Origin: Crenothrix sp043729335 | Lineage (GTDB): Bacteria; Pseudomonadota; Gammaproteobacteria; Methylococcales; Methylomonadaceae | Length of the DNA stretch: 64,000 bases | Direction of reading: 5' to 3' | Assembly: GCF_043729335.1 (NCBI RefSeq) | Contig: NZ_JAYTLQ010000002.1 | Location: 248,001-312,000 of the forward strand | Part shown: positions 35,244 to 44,139 of the stretch, piece after piece | How the letters are laid out: every line of letters starts with the position of its first letter | Numbering within the stretch: the stretch's first letter is position 1 | The notes under the pieces: model-generated | What the model saw: only the letters and a program-made list of their open reading frames with translations | What the model was told of the DNA's origin: nothing | Databases searched by the model: none | Made by a program: the position numbers and the translations under genes

Positions 35244-35630
35244 ATGAAACTTTTAAAAAAATTCGGATTAGCTTTATTGATTGCAACTTCTATGGGTACA
35301 TTTTCATCCACTGTGCTGGCTGAAGTTGATGAGGGCAGAATAGCCTACGGACCTCATGAAGCTATTGACCTGGTTATCGGTAAAATTAAAGAGGCTATTG
35401 TCGCCATTAAAAGCGGCTCAGATGGCGCTGCGGTTGCCCCAATGATTAAAGCCGCCCTTGATGCCAGCAAAGAAGTAAATGCCAATGATGTTGTCGATAG
35501 AAACCGTTCAAAAGCAAATGACATATTAAAAGCGGCTAAAGCACATGCCAAAGCCAGTTCTTTACAAGAAGCGGAACAAGAACTAGAAAAAGCACAAAAA
35601 GCCTTTGAAGCACTACATGGTCAAGTCTAA
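35244..35630 (+). CDS. Exported helical protein, paralog 2
   Basis: A 128-residue paralog of the gene at 34486. The first 20 residues of the signal region are nearly identical, with 46 identical consecutive bases, and EVDEGRIAYGP begins the mature part in both. Beyond that the helices have diverged (VDRNRSKANDILKAAKAHAK here against VDNARMKANTILKSAKKHAK). The helical-bundle character and a single conserved His in the third helix (AHAK/KHAK) are kept. Function unknown; an envelope stress or metal-buffering role would be guesswork. Confidence 0.78.
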   Translation: MKLLKKFGLALLIATSMGTFSSTVLAEVDEGRIAYGPHEAIDLVIGKIKEAIVAIKSGSDGAAVAPMIKAALDASKEVNANDVVDRNRSKANDILKAAKAHAKASSLQEAEQELEKAQKAFEALHGQV

Positions 35631-35697
35631 ACCTTCTCTAGTAGTTTAAAAAAGGTTTCCAACTTAAGGCGCACTGCCATTAAGTTAAGCAAGAAAG

Positions 35698-35772
35698 CCC
35701 CTTTCCTGCTGGAGAGGGGTGACGGCTTATTAGTCTCTTTACCGTCCTGATTGAGTTTGTGGGGCAGGACGG
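35698..35772 (+). terminator. Two hairpins after paralog 2
   Basis: CCCCTTTCC / GGAGAGGGG (35698-35719) and CCGTCCTG / CAGGACGG (35742-35749 with 35765-35772). Neither has a good U-run; together they probably end the transcript. Confidence 0.45.
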
Positions 35773-35851
35773 AATCTAAAACAGCATAAGCTCTGCGCTA
35801 ATCAATGCTTAGCTTTATACCTGTTTAAAACTGGAAAATTCTGAAGTTGCG

Positions 35852-36244
35852 CTATTTTACAAAGCAACTTTTCTCAGCCGATGCTTCAGCTTCTTTCAGT
35901 CTTTTCTTCAAGTCTTTTGATTGTTTGGGATCGCGAAAAGCGGCACCACTTTCACCCGCCACACCACGTAAATTACTGAATGTTTTTGCCGTATCGAATT
36001 CTTCAAAGCTCATTTGTTCAGCTATTTTATCAATCTTACAGCCGCAGGCATATTGGCTGATATAGTTAAGGCCACCATGTTCTGCAATACAATTTAAAAC
36101 GTATTCAACACGATCCCTTGTCGGATAGCTATTCAACTGGCTTGATGATTCGGTGGGTTTTTCCTGTACGGTGGTCGCTGCACAACCGACAGTAACTGCA
36201 AGAACGATAGCGCTCAAAAAAAATAATTTGTATTGATTTATCAT
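35852..36244 (-). CDS. Small cysteine-containing lipoprotein
   Basis: A 130-residue lipoprotein of unknown function. The ATG at 36244 gives the signal LSAIVLAVTVGC, lipidated Cys21. The mature part has a Ser/Pro linker and then a helical domain with Cys residues in VLNCIAEHGG, YACGCKID and a late KSCFVK. Four Cys could make two disulfides. The segment MSFEEFDTAKTF resembles helix starts in small periplasmic helical proteins. A TTG nine bases upstream is an unlikely alternative start. Confidence 0.7.
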   Translation of the reverse strand: MINQYKLFFLSAIVLAVTVGCAATTVQEKPTESSSQLNSYPTRDRVEYVLNCIAEHGGLNYISQYACGCKIDKIAEQMSFEEFDTAKTFSNLRGVAGESGAAFRDPKQSKDLKKRLKEAEASAEKSCFVK

Positions 36245-36470
36245 ATAGCCCAATCAGTCAGTAGAAGCCGGATATGGCAAGTAGTTTTAGCAAGGGTGAT
36301 TTATGGATCGCTGTGTATCCCTCAAAGCAAGGCTTTGCCCACAAAGAGCTTATATGGGAGTAAGTATGGGGCTTTAAAATAACAGTCGATCACCAAAATC
36401 CCTGAATATATTGCCAAGACATGAAGACTTTACTGTATTTTTTTCATGCCTTTCGTGGACAAAGCAGCAA

Positions 36471-36500
36471 CCATGTTCGCACCTTAAGGCGCGAACATGG
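36471..36500 (-). terminator. Terminator-like hairpin after carbonic anhydrase
   Basis: A 10-bp inverted repeat, CCATGTTCGC / GCGAACATGG, lies 11 bases past the stop of the minus-strand gene. The tail is T-rich but interrupted (TTGCTGCTTTG). Confidence 0.55.
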
Positions 36501-36511
36501 CCACACTGTCA

Positions 36512-37099
36512 TTAATTAGCAGCAGCTTTACCCGCTTCAGTTGCCGCAGGCACTTCAATCAACCGACCAGTCTTGCAATCATAGATATACCCGTAAACTG
36601 GAATATTTCCAGGCACTAATGGGTGATTTCTTACCCGTGAAACATCTTCCAATACGCTGGCTTCTTGGTTTTTAATAGTCAGCCAATCAATGTAATTACA
36701 CTCAGCAGAACCTGGGCCATCACCGCTATCATGCCAGCCTTCCGCATCAATAGAGGCTGTTTTTAAGCTGCTGTTTAACAATCTGCGCATAATTTCATCA
36801 GTAAATAACTCCATACCGCAATTGGTATGATGAATAATAAACCATTCGCGCGTACCCAAAAGCTTGTAAGAAATAACCAAGGAACGAATCGCATCATCAC
36901 TGGCACGTCCGCCGGCATTACGAATAACATGCGCATCGCCTTCTGACAAACCGGCATATTTAGCGGGATCTAAACGCGCATCCATACAGGTCAAGATGGC
37001 GAAACTTCTGGCCGGTGGCAATGCCAACTCACCTTTATCACCAAAACCCGCAACATACGCTTGGTTTGCAGCTAATACTTCATCTAAAATTTTGCTCAC
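36512..37099 (-). CDS. Beta-carbonic anhydrase
   Basis: A 195-residue zinc enzyme interconverting CO2 and bicarbonate. The zinc ligands and dyad are seen: Cys38-x-Asp40-x-Arg42 (LTCMDARLDP) and His91-x2-Cys94 (IHHTNCGMEL). RNAGGRASDD is the usual neighbour motif. No signal peptide, so cytoplasmic. It is of the short type close to the clade with the CMDAR spacing. In a methanotroph it may supply bicarbonate for carboxylation or handle CO2 from formate oxidation. Monocistronic with a hairpin terminator. Confidence 0.92.
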   Translation of the reverse strand: MSKILDEVLAANQAYVAGFGDKGELALPPARSFAILTCMDARLDPAKYAGLSEGDAHVIRNAGGRASDDAIRSLVISYKLLGTREWFIIHHTNCGMELFTDEIMRRLLNSSLKTASIDAEGWHDSGDGPGSAECNYIDWLTIKNQEASVLEDVSRVRNHPLVPGNIPVYGYIYDCKTGRLIEVPAATEAGKAAAN

Positions 37100-37337
37100 A
37101 GCATTTAACTCCTCTCATTATTATTTTAATTTCAAAGAACCTCTGCATCCACATTACCGTCTGCACCAATAACTTACAGAAATGATTTGGACGACCGATT
37201 TTACCCCAATATCCCCGCTATTCAAATAGCTGAAAATTTAATACCTTACCCAGAAGGGACGCTTATAAAGTAGCGGACAACAATGCTACAGTTAGGTATG
37301 ATCTATAGACATAACACTTTCTGTAAGCGACAGCGCG

Positions 37338-37964
37338 ATGAACACCCAACCGATCAACAATCCCTCCAAAACTGCCTGTGTTATTTTAGCCGGAGGGCGT
37401 GCAACTCGTATGGGCCATCAGGATAAAGGCCTGGTTCATTATAATGGTCAGCCTTTAATACATTACGCCATCGCTGCATCTCAGTGTGTGGTTGATCAAC
37501 TGATCATTAATGCCAATCGAAATATTACCCGCTATCAAGAGCTTGGCTTAGCCGTTATAACCGATGATACCGCTAGCTTTGACGGCCCACTAGCCGGTGT
37601 TTTAGCGGCAATGCACGCTACCGATGCCGAGGTATTGCTGGCAATACCCTGCGATTGCCCCTTAATTAAAGCGCAACATCTCCAAAAACTGTTGCTGGCA
37701 GTTATGCAAACTAAGGCAGATATTGCTGTTGCCTGTGAAGGCGACCAACTACACGGGGTTTTTTTTGCTGTCCGCACAATATTACAGCAAAGTCTGCATG
37801 ATTATTTAGCCAGTGGTCAGCGTAAAGTGAGCACATGGCAAATCCAGCAGCAGATGATAAAAGTTGATTTTAGTGCCGAGCCGGACATATTTACCAATAT
37901 TAATACCATGAATGACTTATCCATTTTAGAGACGCAACCCCCAGTCGTATTAGGCGGTAAATGA
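37338..37964 (+). CDS. mobA: Molybdenum cofactor guanylyltransferase
   Basis: A 208-residue MobA that transfers GMP to molybdopterin to form the guanine dinucleotide form used by enzymes such as formate dehydrogenase. The nucleotide-binding start (VILAGGRATRMGHQDKGLVH) is intact, as is the LAIPCDCPLI segment and GPLAGVLAAMHA. The start is the ATG at 37338. It overlaps the following aminotransferase by four bases (ATGA). Confidence 0.93.
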   Translation: MNTQPINNPSKTACVILAGGRATRMGHQDKGLVHYNGQPLIHYAIAASQCVVDQLIINANRNITRYQELGLAVITDDTASFDGPLAGVLAAMHATDAEVLLAIPCDCPLIKAQHLQKLLLAVMQTKADIAVACEGDQLHGVFFAVRTILQQSLHDYLASGQRKVSTWQIQQQMIKVDFSAEPDIFTNINTMNDLSILETQPPVVLGGK

Positions 37965-39124
37965 TGCGCCATAGCTTAACCATGCCGTCGGTACAATCAG
38001 CCATTATTCCAGTGGTTAACGAATGGATACGCGAAAACCCAGGTACGCTATCACTGGGACAAGGAATGGTTTCCTATCCGCCACCTGCCAGCGTTATGCA
38101 AGCAATTCAACATTTTGGTACTCAGCCGACAGATCATTACTATGGCTCAGCTTTTGGAATGCCCACTTTACTAAACGTTATTGATACAAAATTGCTCAAC
38201 GAAAATGCTATCGATTGTCAACGTGGTTACCGAGTAATGGTGACTGCCGGTTCTAATATGGGGTTTTTGAATGTGCTGCTACCGATTGTCGATCCAGGTG
38301 ATGAAGTCATTTTGCCACTACCTTATTATTTTAATCAGGAGATGGCCGTGCGCATGTTACATTGCACGCCGATTTTTGTGCCTACGGATGGAGATTATCA
38401 ACTGCAAATTGACCTGCTCCGTGCTGCCATTACTACAAAAACCCGTGCCATCGTCACCGTATCACCCAACAACCCCAGTGGCGCAGTGTATCCAGAAGTG
38501 GACTTACGTGCAGTGAATGCGTTGTGCCAACAACATGGCTTGTATCATATCAGTGATGAAGCGTATGAGTATTTCACTTATGATAATGCCCAACATTTTT
38601 CACCCGGCAGTATTGCTGGCGCAGGGGCGCACACTATTTCCCTTTATTCATTATCGAAAGCTTATGGCTTTGCAAGCTGGCGCATGGGCTATCTAGTTAT
38701 CCCCAAAGAATTAGTGCCATCGTTAATGAAAGCGCAAGATACCAATTTAATTTGCCCACCGTTGATCACTCAGCATGCCGCATTAGCCGCGCTGCAAACG
38801 GGTATTGCTTACTGTAAAAATCAATTGCTGCCCTTAACTGAAGTTCGCCATTATATGATTACGCAATTACAAGGTTTAGAGCATGTTTGCCAGACTTCGG
38901 TTACGGCGGGGGCTATTTATTTTTTGTTAAAACTAAATACTGACCGTAACGATTTAGAGGTTTTACACACATTGATTCGTGACTTTAAAATAGCTGCCCT
39001 TCCTGGTAGCGCATTTGGCTTAACCGATGGCTGTTATTTGCGAATTTCTTATGGCATGTTAAATCATGCCAGCGCCGAAATAGCCATGCAACGGTTAATC
39101 AAAGGTATTACCACGCTTTGCTAA
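37961..39124 (+). CDS. PLP-dependent aminotransferase
   Basis: A 387-residue fold-type I aminotransferase. The Schiff-base Lys lies in SLSKAYGFASWRMGY, with SPNNPSGAVYP and ISDEAYEYFTYD as the conserved co-factor loop and Asp/Tyr. The N-terminus SLGQGMVSYPPP is the usual substrate loop. Substrate cannot be fixed; it resembles aspartate/aromatic-type enzymes and the family often annotated as MalY/PatB-unrelated class I. The four-base overlap with mobA suggests co-expression, without an obvious functional link. Confidence 0.88.
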   Translation: MMRHSLTMPSVQSAIIPVVNEWIRENPGTLSLGQGMVSYPPPASVMQAIQHFGTQPTDHYYGSAFGMPTLLNVIDTKLLNENAIDCQRGYRVMVTAGSNMGFLNVLLPIVDPGDEVILPLPYYFNQEMAVRMLHCTPIFVPTDGDYQLQIDLLRAAITTKTRAIVTVSPNNPSGAVYPEVDLRAVNALCQQHGLYHISDEAYEYFTYDNAQHFSPGSIAGAGAHTISLYSLSKAYGFASWRMGYLVIPKELVPSLMKAQDTNLICPPLITQHAALAALQTGIAYCKNQLLPLTEVRHYMITQLQGLEHVCQTSVTAGAIYFLLKLNTDRNDLEVLHTLIRDFKIAALPGSAFGLTDGCYLRISYGMLNHASAEIAMQRLIKGITTLC

Positions 39125-39667
39125 CTGAGCATTGCCGTTTTGCTTACCCTATTAAGCCAAGATGTTGTCTACTATTTTTACACTGGAAAAGTCTGCTTCC
39201 TTAATGTAAGGACATGTTATTGGTCAACAATTCAAGATATAAAAGGTTCAGCACTAATTGCAAACATTAAGTGTCATATTAATTTACGATTACTCATAAG
39301 AAATATCTTAATATCCGAGAACGAAATATTTATCCAATTGATTTTATAATTATTTACATTTTTGGTGTGTATTTTGCATAATTTAATTAAGGGCTGCCTA
39401 CGATTCTATGCTCCAGTCAATTTATGCATAAAGTTTTTGCATTTCTTTACATTCATCAATATGCTTGTTTGGTAAAGCCTCCCAGGTGATAAAGTGAGTA
39501 CATTCTCCTAATTTTATCAAGGCAATAAAACTGTTGATTTCAATTAATCACCCACAAAAAAGTGATTTAACATAAACTCTGGCTCGATAGTATCGAGGCT
39601 TATCCCTAAAAAAGTCATTCTTGCAATTTGCTCAAGGATACTAAAAATCAATGATTTGGAGAAAAAA
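39125..39667. other. Intergenic region upstream of the RTX gene
   Basis: AT-rich, no supported gene; a 69-codon frame from 39140 looks random. Close to the RTX gene are the small inverted repeats AATCAC / GTGATT and CTCGAT-AGT-ATCGAG. A long untranslated or regulatory region for the RTX gene is likely. Confidence 0.5.
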
Positions 39668-42310
39668 ATGGCTATAAAGACAATTACTGGTGATGCCGGT
39701 GACAATAATTTAATCGGCACCCCCGATGATGAAATCATCTATGGACTAGAAGGCAATGACACCCTAAACGGCGCTGGTGGCAATGACCAGCTGTTGGGTG
39801 GCGCAGGCGATGATACCTATATCATCAATAGCCTGGGGGATGATGTAAGCGAAACCAATACTGATGGCACTGATGCAACAGGTACAGACACGGTTAAGTC
39901 GTCAGTATCTTTTACATTGGGAAATTTTTTGGAAAACCTCATTTTAACAGGTGGCGCTGCAATTAATGGCACGGGCAATAATCTGGATAATATGCTTACC
40001 GGCAATGCCCAGAGTAATACCCTCACTGGCGCGGCCGGAGACGATGACGTTTACGGAATGGCCGGAGATGACATTTTAAAAGGCGGTGATGGCGATGATG
40101 TACTTGTTGGCGGAACGGGCGCTGACCAAATGTTTGGCGGCGCAGGTAACGATAAGTATTATATTGATGATACCGATGACCTAGCCAGCGAACAAACCGA
40201 TGCGGGAACTGATGCGGGCGGTATTGATACCCTCTACACGCCTTTTTCAAGTGTATTAGGTGATCTTTTTGAAAACCTGACATTAACAGGTACAGCTATC
40301 GTTAATGGCACCGGCAATAAATTAAATAATAAAATAATAGGTAATAGCAACAGCAATATCCTTACCGGCGGTGCGGGTAATGATGTTTTATCTGGTCTGG
40401 GTGGTAATGATACCTTGAAAGGAGGTGCTGGCAATGACACTCTCATTGGCGGCGCTGGTGCTGGCACTGGGGGAGATAAAATGTTCGGCGGGTCAGGCAA
40501 CGACAGTTATTATATTGATAATAAAAGCGATGTCGTCAGTGAAGATGATGGCTTCGGTAGCGATGCCGGCGGTATTGATACCATTAACTCAACTATTTCC
40601 CTCACGCTTGGTGCACTTTTTGAAAACCTTAACCTAACAGGCAATGCACCTGCCGAGGGTACAGGGAATGGTCTCGATAATATACTGAAAGGCAATATTA
40701 ACAATAATATTCTTTCCGGTCTTGCAGGAGAAGATACCCTAGACGGTAGGGCGGGCAATGATACATTACATGGCGGCGATGATAACGATACCTTAATTGA
40801 CGACGAAGGCAGTAACAAACTTTACGGTGAGGCTGGAGATGATACCTTAAACGTAGACAACGCAGCCGGCAATAACTTCTTGTATGGCGGCGCTGGGCTT
40901 GATAGTTTTTCAGCCATAAAGTCTACGGGTAACAATTATTTTAATGGTGCATTAGGCGATAACCGCTTCAACCTTTTTGCAGCGAGTGGTAACAACAATG
41001 TTGTGGGCGGTGCTGATAATGATTCTATTCGCGCGGATTCCAGTACGGGTGATAACATCCTGAATGGCGGCGACGGCGATGATTATATTGTGGCGAATAA
41101 TAGCAATGGCGACAATAAAATCTATGGCATGGGTGGTAACGATCGCTTAATCCTAGTCGCCCCGAAAGGCGCTAACATGCTGCTTGGCGGAGAAGGCGAC
41201 GATCGCATTAGTCTTTCAGCGGGCAATGCCGCCAGTTTAATCACCCAAACAGTGGATGGTGGTAATCAATCTGATACTTTAATCGTCGATTATACTGATG
41301 CCAGCACCACCTTAACCGTCTTTATCAATGCAAATGATGGCGCAAGCGGTACTTTTATTGCCGGCACAAACCAAATTAAATTCACAAACATAGAAGCAAT
41401 GAAAATTACCGGTACTAACTTTGATGATGACCTAAAAGGTGGAATCGGCAATGACACACTCAATGGTGGCGCAGGTAATAATACGCTGTCTGGCGGAGAA
41501 GGTGATGACAGCCTTTACGTTGATAACAATGCTTCTGGAAATAACATTCTTGAAGGAGGAGCTGGCAGTGACAGCCTATCTTCCTCTAATAGCACAGGAA
41601 ACAATACTTTCAATGGTGGTGCAGATAATGACACTATAGAAGTTAATAATGCTGCCGGTAACAACATTTTGAATGGCGATGACGGCAACGACAAACTTAG
41701 TATCTCAGCCAACAGTGGCATCAATAAACTTTTTGGCGGCGCAGGTAACGATAGCATTTACGCTAGGCAATCCGCTGCAGCCAATACATTAGACGGCGGT
41801 ACTGACAATGACTTTCTAGATGCTTCCGGCTCCACCGGCACAATTATCATGATGGGCGGTGAAGGCAACGATTACCTGACCGCAGAAAATAGCACGGCAA
41901 AAAACACCTTTAATGGCGGCAGTGGTAATGACAATATTTTCGGCGGCTTAAATGATGACATGATAATAGGGGGATTAGGTCGAGACACTTTATATGGCTC
42001 CACTGGCGCAGATACCTTTGTTTTTAATTCCGCTTCTGATTCTTTCCCCGATAAAATTGGCGATTTTTCTTTGGCGCAAAACGATGTTATTGCCATTTCT
42101 GCATCGGCTTTCGGTATCGCCAACTTAACTATTGCGCAATTTTCCTTTAATGGGGCATCCACAGCAGCACAGAGCTTTATCTATGACCAGGAAAACGGTA
42201 TTTTATCGTTTGATAGGGACGGCAGCGGGGAACAATTTTTTGCTGTTGACTTAGTTGGAGTTGATTCCGGTACGGCATTGACAGCGGCCAATATTCATAT
42301 TATTGCTTAA
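39668..42310 (+). CDS. Large RTX calcium-binding secreted protein
   Basis: An 880-residue acidic, cysteine-free protein made of RTX-type repeats. GGAG six bases upstream fixes the ATG at 39668. Residues 1-370 hold three modules of canonical GGxGxDxLx nonamers with intervening strand regions (SVSFTLGNFLENLILTG and relatives). Residues 399-518 and 622-761 are two arrays of an exact 20-residue repeat. The C-terminal 110 residues (ADTFVFNSASDSFPDKIGDF, then FDRDGSGEQFFAVDLVGV) are the usual end of type I secreted RTX proteins. There is no N-terminal signal peptide. No type I transporter genes lie in this window. No catalytic domain is visible, so it may be an adhesin or surface-layer-like protein. 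Confidence 0.88.
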   Translation: MAIKTITGDAGDNNLIGTPDDEIIYGLEGNDTLNGAGGNDQLLGGAGDDTYIINSLGDDVSETNTDGTDATGTDTVKSSVSFTLGNFLENLILTGGAAINGTGNNLDNMLTGNAQSNTLTGAAGDDDVYGMAGDDILKGGDGDDVLVGGTGADQMFGGAGNDKYYIDDTDDLASEQTDAGTDAGGIDTLYTPFSSVLGDLFENLTLTGTAIVNGTGNKLNNKIIGNSNSNILTGGAGNDVLSGLGGNDTLKGGAGNDTLIGGAGAGTGGDKMFGGSGNDSYYIDNKSDVVSEDDGFGSDAGGIDTINSTISLTLGALFENLNLTGNAPAEGTGNGLDNILKGNINNNILSGLAGEDTLDGRAGNDTLHGGDDNDTLIDDEGSNKLYGEAGDDTLNVDNAAGNNFLYGGAGLDSFSAIKSTGNNYFNGALGDNRFNLFAASGNNNVVGGADNDSIRADSSTGDNILNGGDGDDYIVANNSNGDNKIYGMGGNDRLILVAPKGANMLLGGEGDDRISLSAGNAASLITQTVDGGNQSDTLIVDYTDASTTLTVFINANDGASGTFIAGTNQIKFTNIEAMKITGTNFDDDLKGGIGNDTLNGGAGNNTLSGGEGDDSLYVDNNASGNNILEGGAGSDSLSSSNSTGNNTFNGGADNDTIEVNNAAGNNILNGDDGNDKLSISANSGINKLFGGAGNDSIYARQSAAANTLDGGTDNDFLDASGSTGTIIMMGGEGNDYLTAENSTAKNTFNGGSGNDNIFGGLNDDMIIGGLGRDTLYGSTGADTFVFNSASDSFPDKIGDFSLAQNDVIAISASAFGIANLTIAQFSFNGASTAAQSFIYDQENGILSFDRDGSGEQFFAVDLVGVDSGTALTAANIHIIA
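40862..41221 (+). repeat. 20-residue RTX repeat array 1 (6 copies)
   Basis: Six in-frame 60-base units, residues 399-518, of the form S-x-G-N-N-x-L-x-G-G-x-G-x-D-x-L-x-x-x-x. Unit boundaries are exact with no indels. Confidence 0.85.
41531..41950 (+). repeat. 20-residue RTX repeat array 2 (7 copies)
   Basis: Seven further 60-base units, residues 622-761, for example STGNNTFNGGADNDTIEVNN. Exact 60-base phase from the first to the last unit. Confidence 0.85.
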
Positions 42311-42404
42311 AACACCCTAAAATTACTTACCAGCACGGACACATGAAAAACTGTCCGCGCTTGGTAATTCGCTAAAAATTGCCGGAGTGCGGTACTAGTA
42401 AATA

Positions 42405-43424
42405 TCACAAATCCGGCAATATCACAGGTGTACTAATTTCATTAATCCTCAGTCCATAACAGATAACGGGGGCTTTAATCACCTCACCTTTTATAGACTG
42501 CAAGGCCATCTGTGCCAAGTTAGCACCCGACAAACAAGCCATACCAAAGCCACCGGAAGGTCTAGCATTAATTTCCAGCAAGCGCACACCCTGCGCACCT
42601 TGTTTGAATTGAATATTGAATATGCCATTCAACCGATAACGTTGAGTTAATCGACTAACCATGCCCTGGATTTCAGGATGGTTATCGATGGTTTGCCCAT
42701 GACCTGCCATTGGCGATTTTTTTCGTTGTACAGCAACTAAAAGCTCACCGTGCCGGCCTACGCAATCGACGCTCCATTCAACGCCGCCCAAATGTTCCAT
42801 AACCAGCAGCGTATCAAATTGTGGCGTATTCACCATGCCTTGCCGTAGTTCTTGCCACGGTATTTGGTACTCAATCCCTTTAAGCACATGAGTGATGCCA
42901 TCACGCTGCCTATCTAGAATTCGAAAACCAAGCCCGTAAACCGACACCGCCGGTTTAATACACAACTTTTCATGTTTAAGCGATAACGTATTAACAGCAC
43001 GGTCAAATTCATCAGCATTATTAACTGCAATAAAATCCATTACAGTCGCCACACTGGGCTCTAGGTGACTATAAAAATGGGCTTTATTATGTAATAGAGT
43101 GAGCGTTGTAGCATCAGCAACTGACATCACTTGTACACCAATGGCATTAAACAGGGCATGATTAGCACTGATCAAAGCCGCTTCCTTACCCGGCCAAAAC
43201 AAATCAATCTTGTGGAGACTGCAAAACACCACACACCATTCAAGATAATCTTGACCCACCAGATCCGAAGGCTCTAGATGGTTCTCATCAGCCGCTAAAA
43301 ACACTGTGGCTGTGGTGTAGGTTTGCGTACAAATCAGTGTCACTTCATCGGCCGGTATCGACTGACGAAGATTTTTTAATACCGCAGCGATGGTTGAAAA
43401 AGTCTTATTGAACCAAATTCTCAC
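42405..43424 (-). CDS. ATP-grasp protein of the Ter operon
   Basis: A 339-residue ATP-grasp-type ligase (GTG start, three bases after the TerD-like gene). The fold signature is a substrate-binding N-terminus, a Lys/ATP region (LCIKPAVSVYGLGFRILD), an acid-rich loop (MEHLGGVEWSVDCVG) and the metal site LLEINARPSGG. ATP-grasp enzymes of this kind are regular members of TerD-containing operons, where an unknown carboxylate-amine or peptide-type product is proposed. Substrate unknown. Last gene of the five-gene operon. Confidence 0.82.
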   Translation of the reverse strand: MRIWFNKTFSTIAAVLKNLRQSIPADEVTLICTQTYTTATVFLAADENHLEPSDLVGQDYLEWCVVFCSLHKIDLFWPGKEAALISANHALFNAIGVQVMSVADATTLTLLHNKAHFYSHLEPSVATVMDFIAVNNADEFDRAVNTLSLKHEKLCIKPAVSVYGLGFRILDRQRDGITHVLKGIEYQIPWQELRQGMVNTPQFDTLLVMEHLGGVEWSVDCVGRHGELLVAVQRKKSPMAGHGQTIDNHPEIQGMVSRLTQRYRLNGIFNIQFKQGAQGVRLLEINARPSGGFGMACLSGANLAQMALQSIKGEVIKAPVICYGLRINEISTPVILPDL

Positions 43425-43427
43425 GAC

Positions 43428-44018
43428 CTATAGATGAATCACGATTTGCGGCAACAGGCTATCTATAGTACGACCATTGCCATTTTCACCAATCGCGTGC
43501 ATTTTCCACTCGCCATTATGGCGATACACTTTGGCCATAATTTGCGCAGTGTGATTGCCTTGTGCACTTAATGTATAACGGGCAATTTCCGTGTTGTTGG
43601 TGCCATCCACCAAACGGCAATAAGCATTTTCTACCGCATCAAAGGTTTGATTAGTAAATGAGTTAACGGTAAATACCAATGATTTAACCTCGCCAGGTAC
43701 TTTATCCAGCGCCACGATAATTTGCTCATCATCGCCATCGCCGTCACCAGTACGGTTATCGCCCGTGTGAATAATACTGCCATCACGGCTTTTTAACTGT
43801 TTAAACCAAATAGTATCAACCAGTTTATTTTGCTCGTTAAACATAACACATGAAGCATCCAAATCGATGGCATCGCCACTGCCACTGCCAAAAAATCCTT
43901 TTAATGCACCGCCAGTTTTTTTAGCATCCCAGCCTAAACCCATAATAACTTTTGTTAAAGAAGCCCCAGAATCTTTGGTCAAAGAAATTTTTTGACCTTT
44001 TTGTAGATTAATACCCAT
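43428..44018 (-). CDS. TerD-family protein
   Basis: A 196-residue tellurium-resistance-type protein. It has the family start INLQKGQKISLTK, the Ca-binding loops IDLDASCVMF and GDNRTGDGDGDDE, and the central VIMGLGWDAKK. It lies closest to TerZ/TerA-like members because of the long Gly/Ser insertion (GGALKGFFGSGSGDA). TerD proteins bind two Ca ions; their cellular job (tellurite, phage and oxidative stress) is not settled. AGGAG precedes the ATG. Confidence 0.9.
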   Translation of the reverse strand: MGINLQKGQKISLTKDSGASLTKVIMGLGWDAKKTGGALKGFFGSGSGDAIDLDASCVMFNEQNKLVDTIWFKQLKSRDGSIIHTGDNRTGDGDGDDEQIIVALDKVPGEVKSLVFTVNSFTNQTFDAVENAYCRLVDGTNNTEIARYTLSAQGNHTAQIMAKVYRHNGEWKMHAIGENGNGRTIDSLLPQIVIHL

Positions 44019-44139
44019 GAATGAAATGCTCCTAAAGTAGATAATTAATACAAGAGTTTATGGGTTACCTATGGTAAACCCAGTTTATCAACTCGGCCTC
44101 ACGGCGACTCAACAATAAAAAATCTAAGCGAGTATACAC

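Noticed and set aside
39140..39349. 69-codon open frame in the spacer before the RTX gene
   Set aside because: No ribosome binding site, random composition, AT-rich spacer.
40862..41950. Array of 60-base repeats as a possible CRISPR or satellite
   Set aside because: The units are in frame, conserved at the protein level and coding; no spacers.
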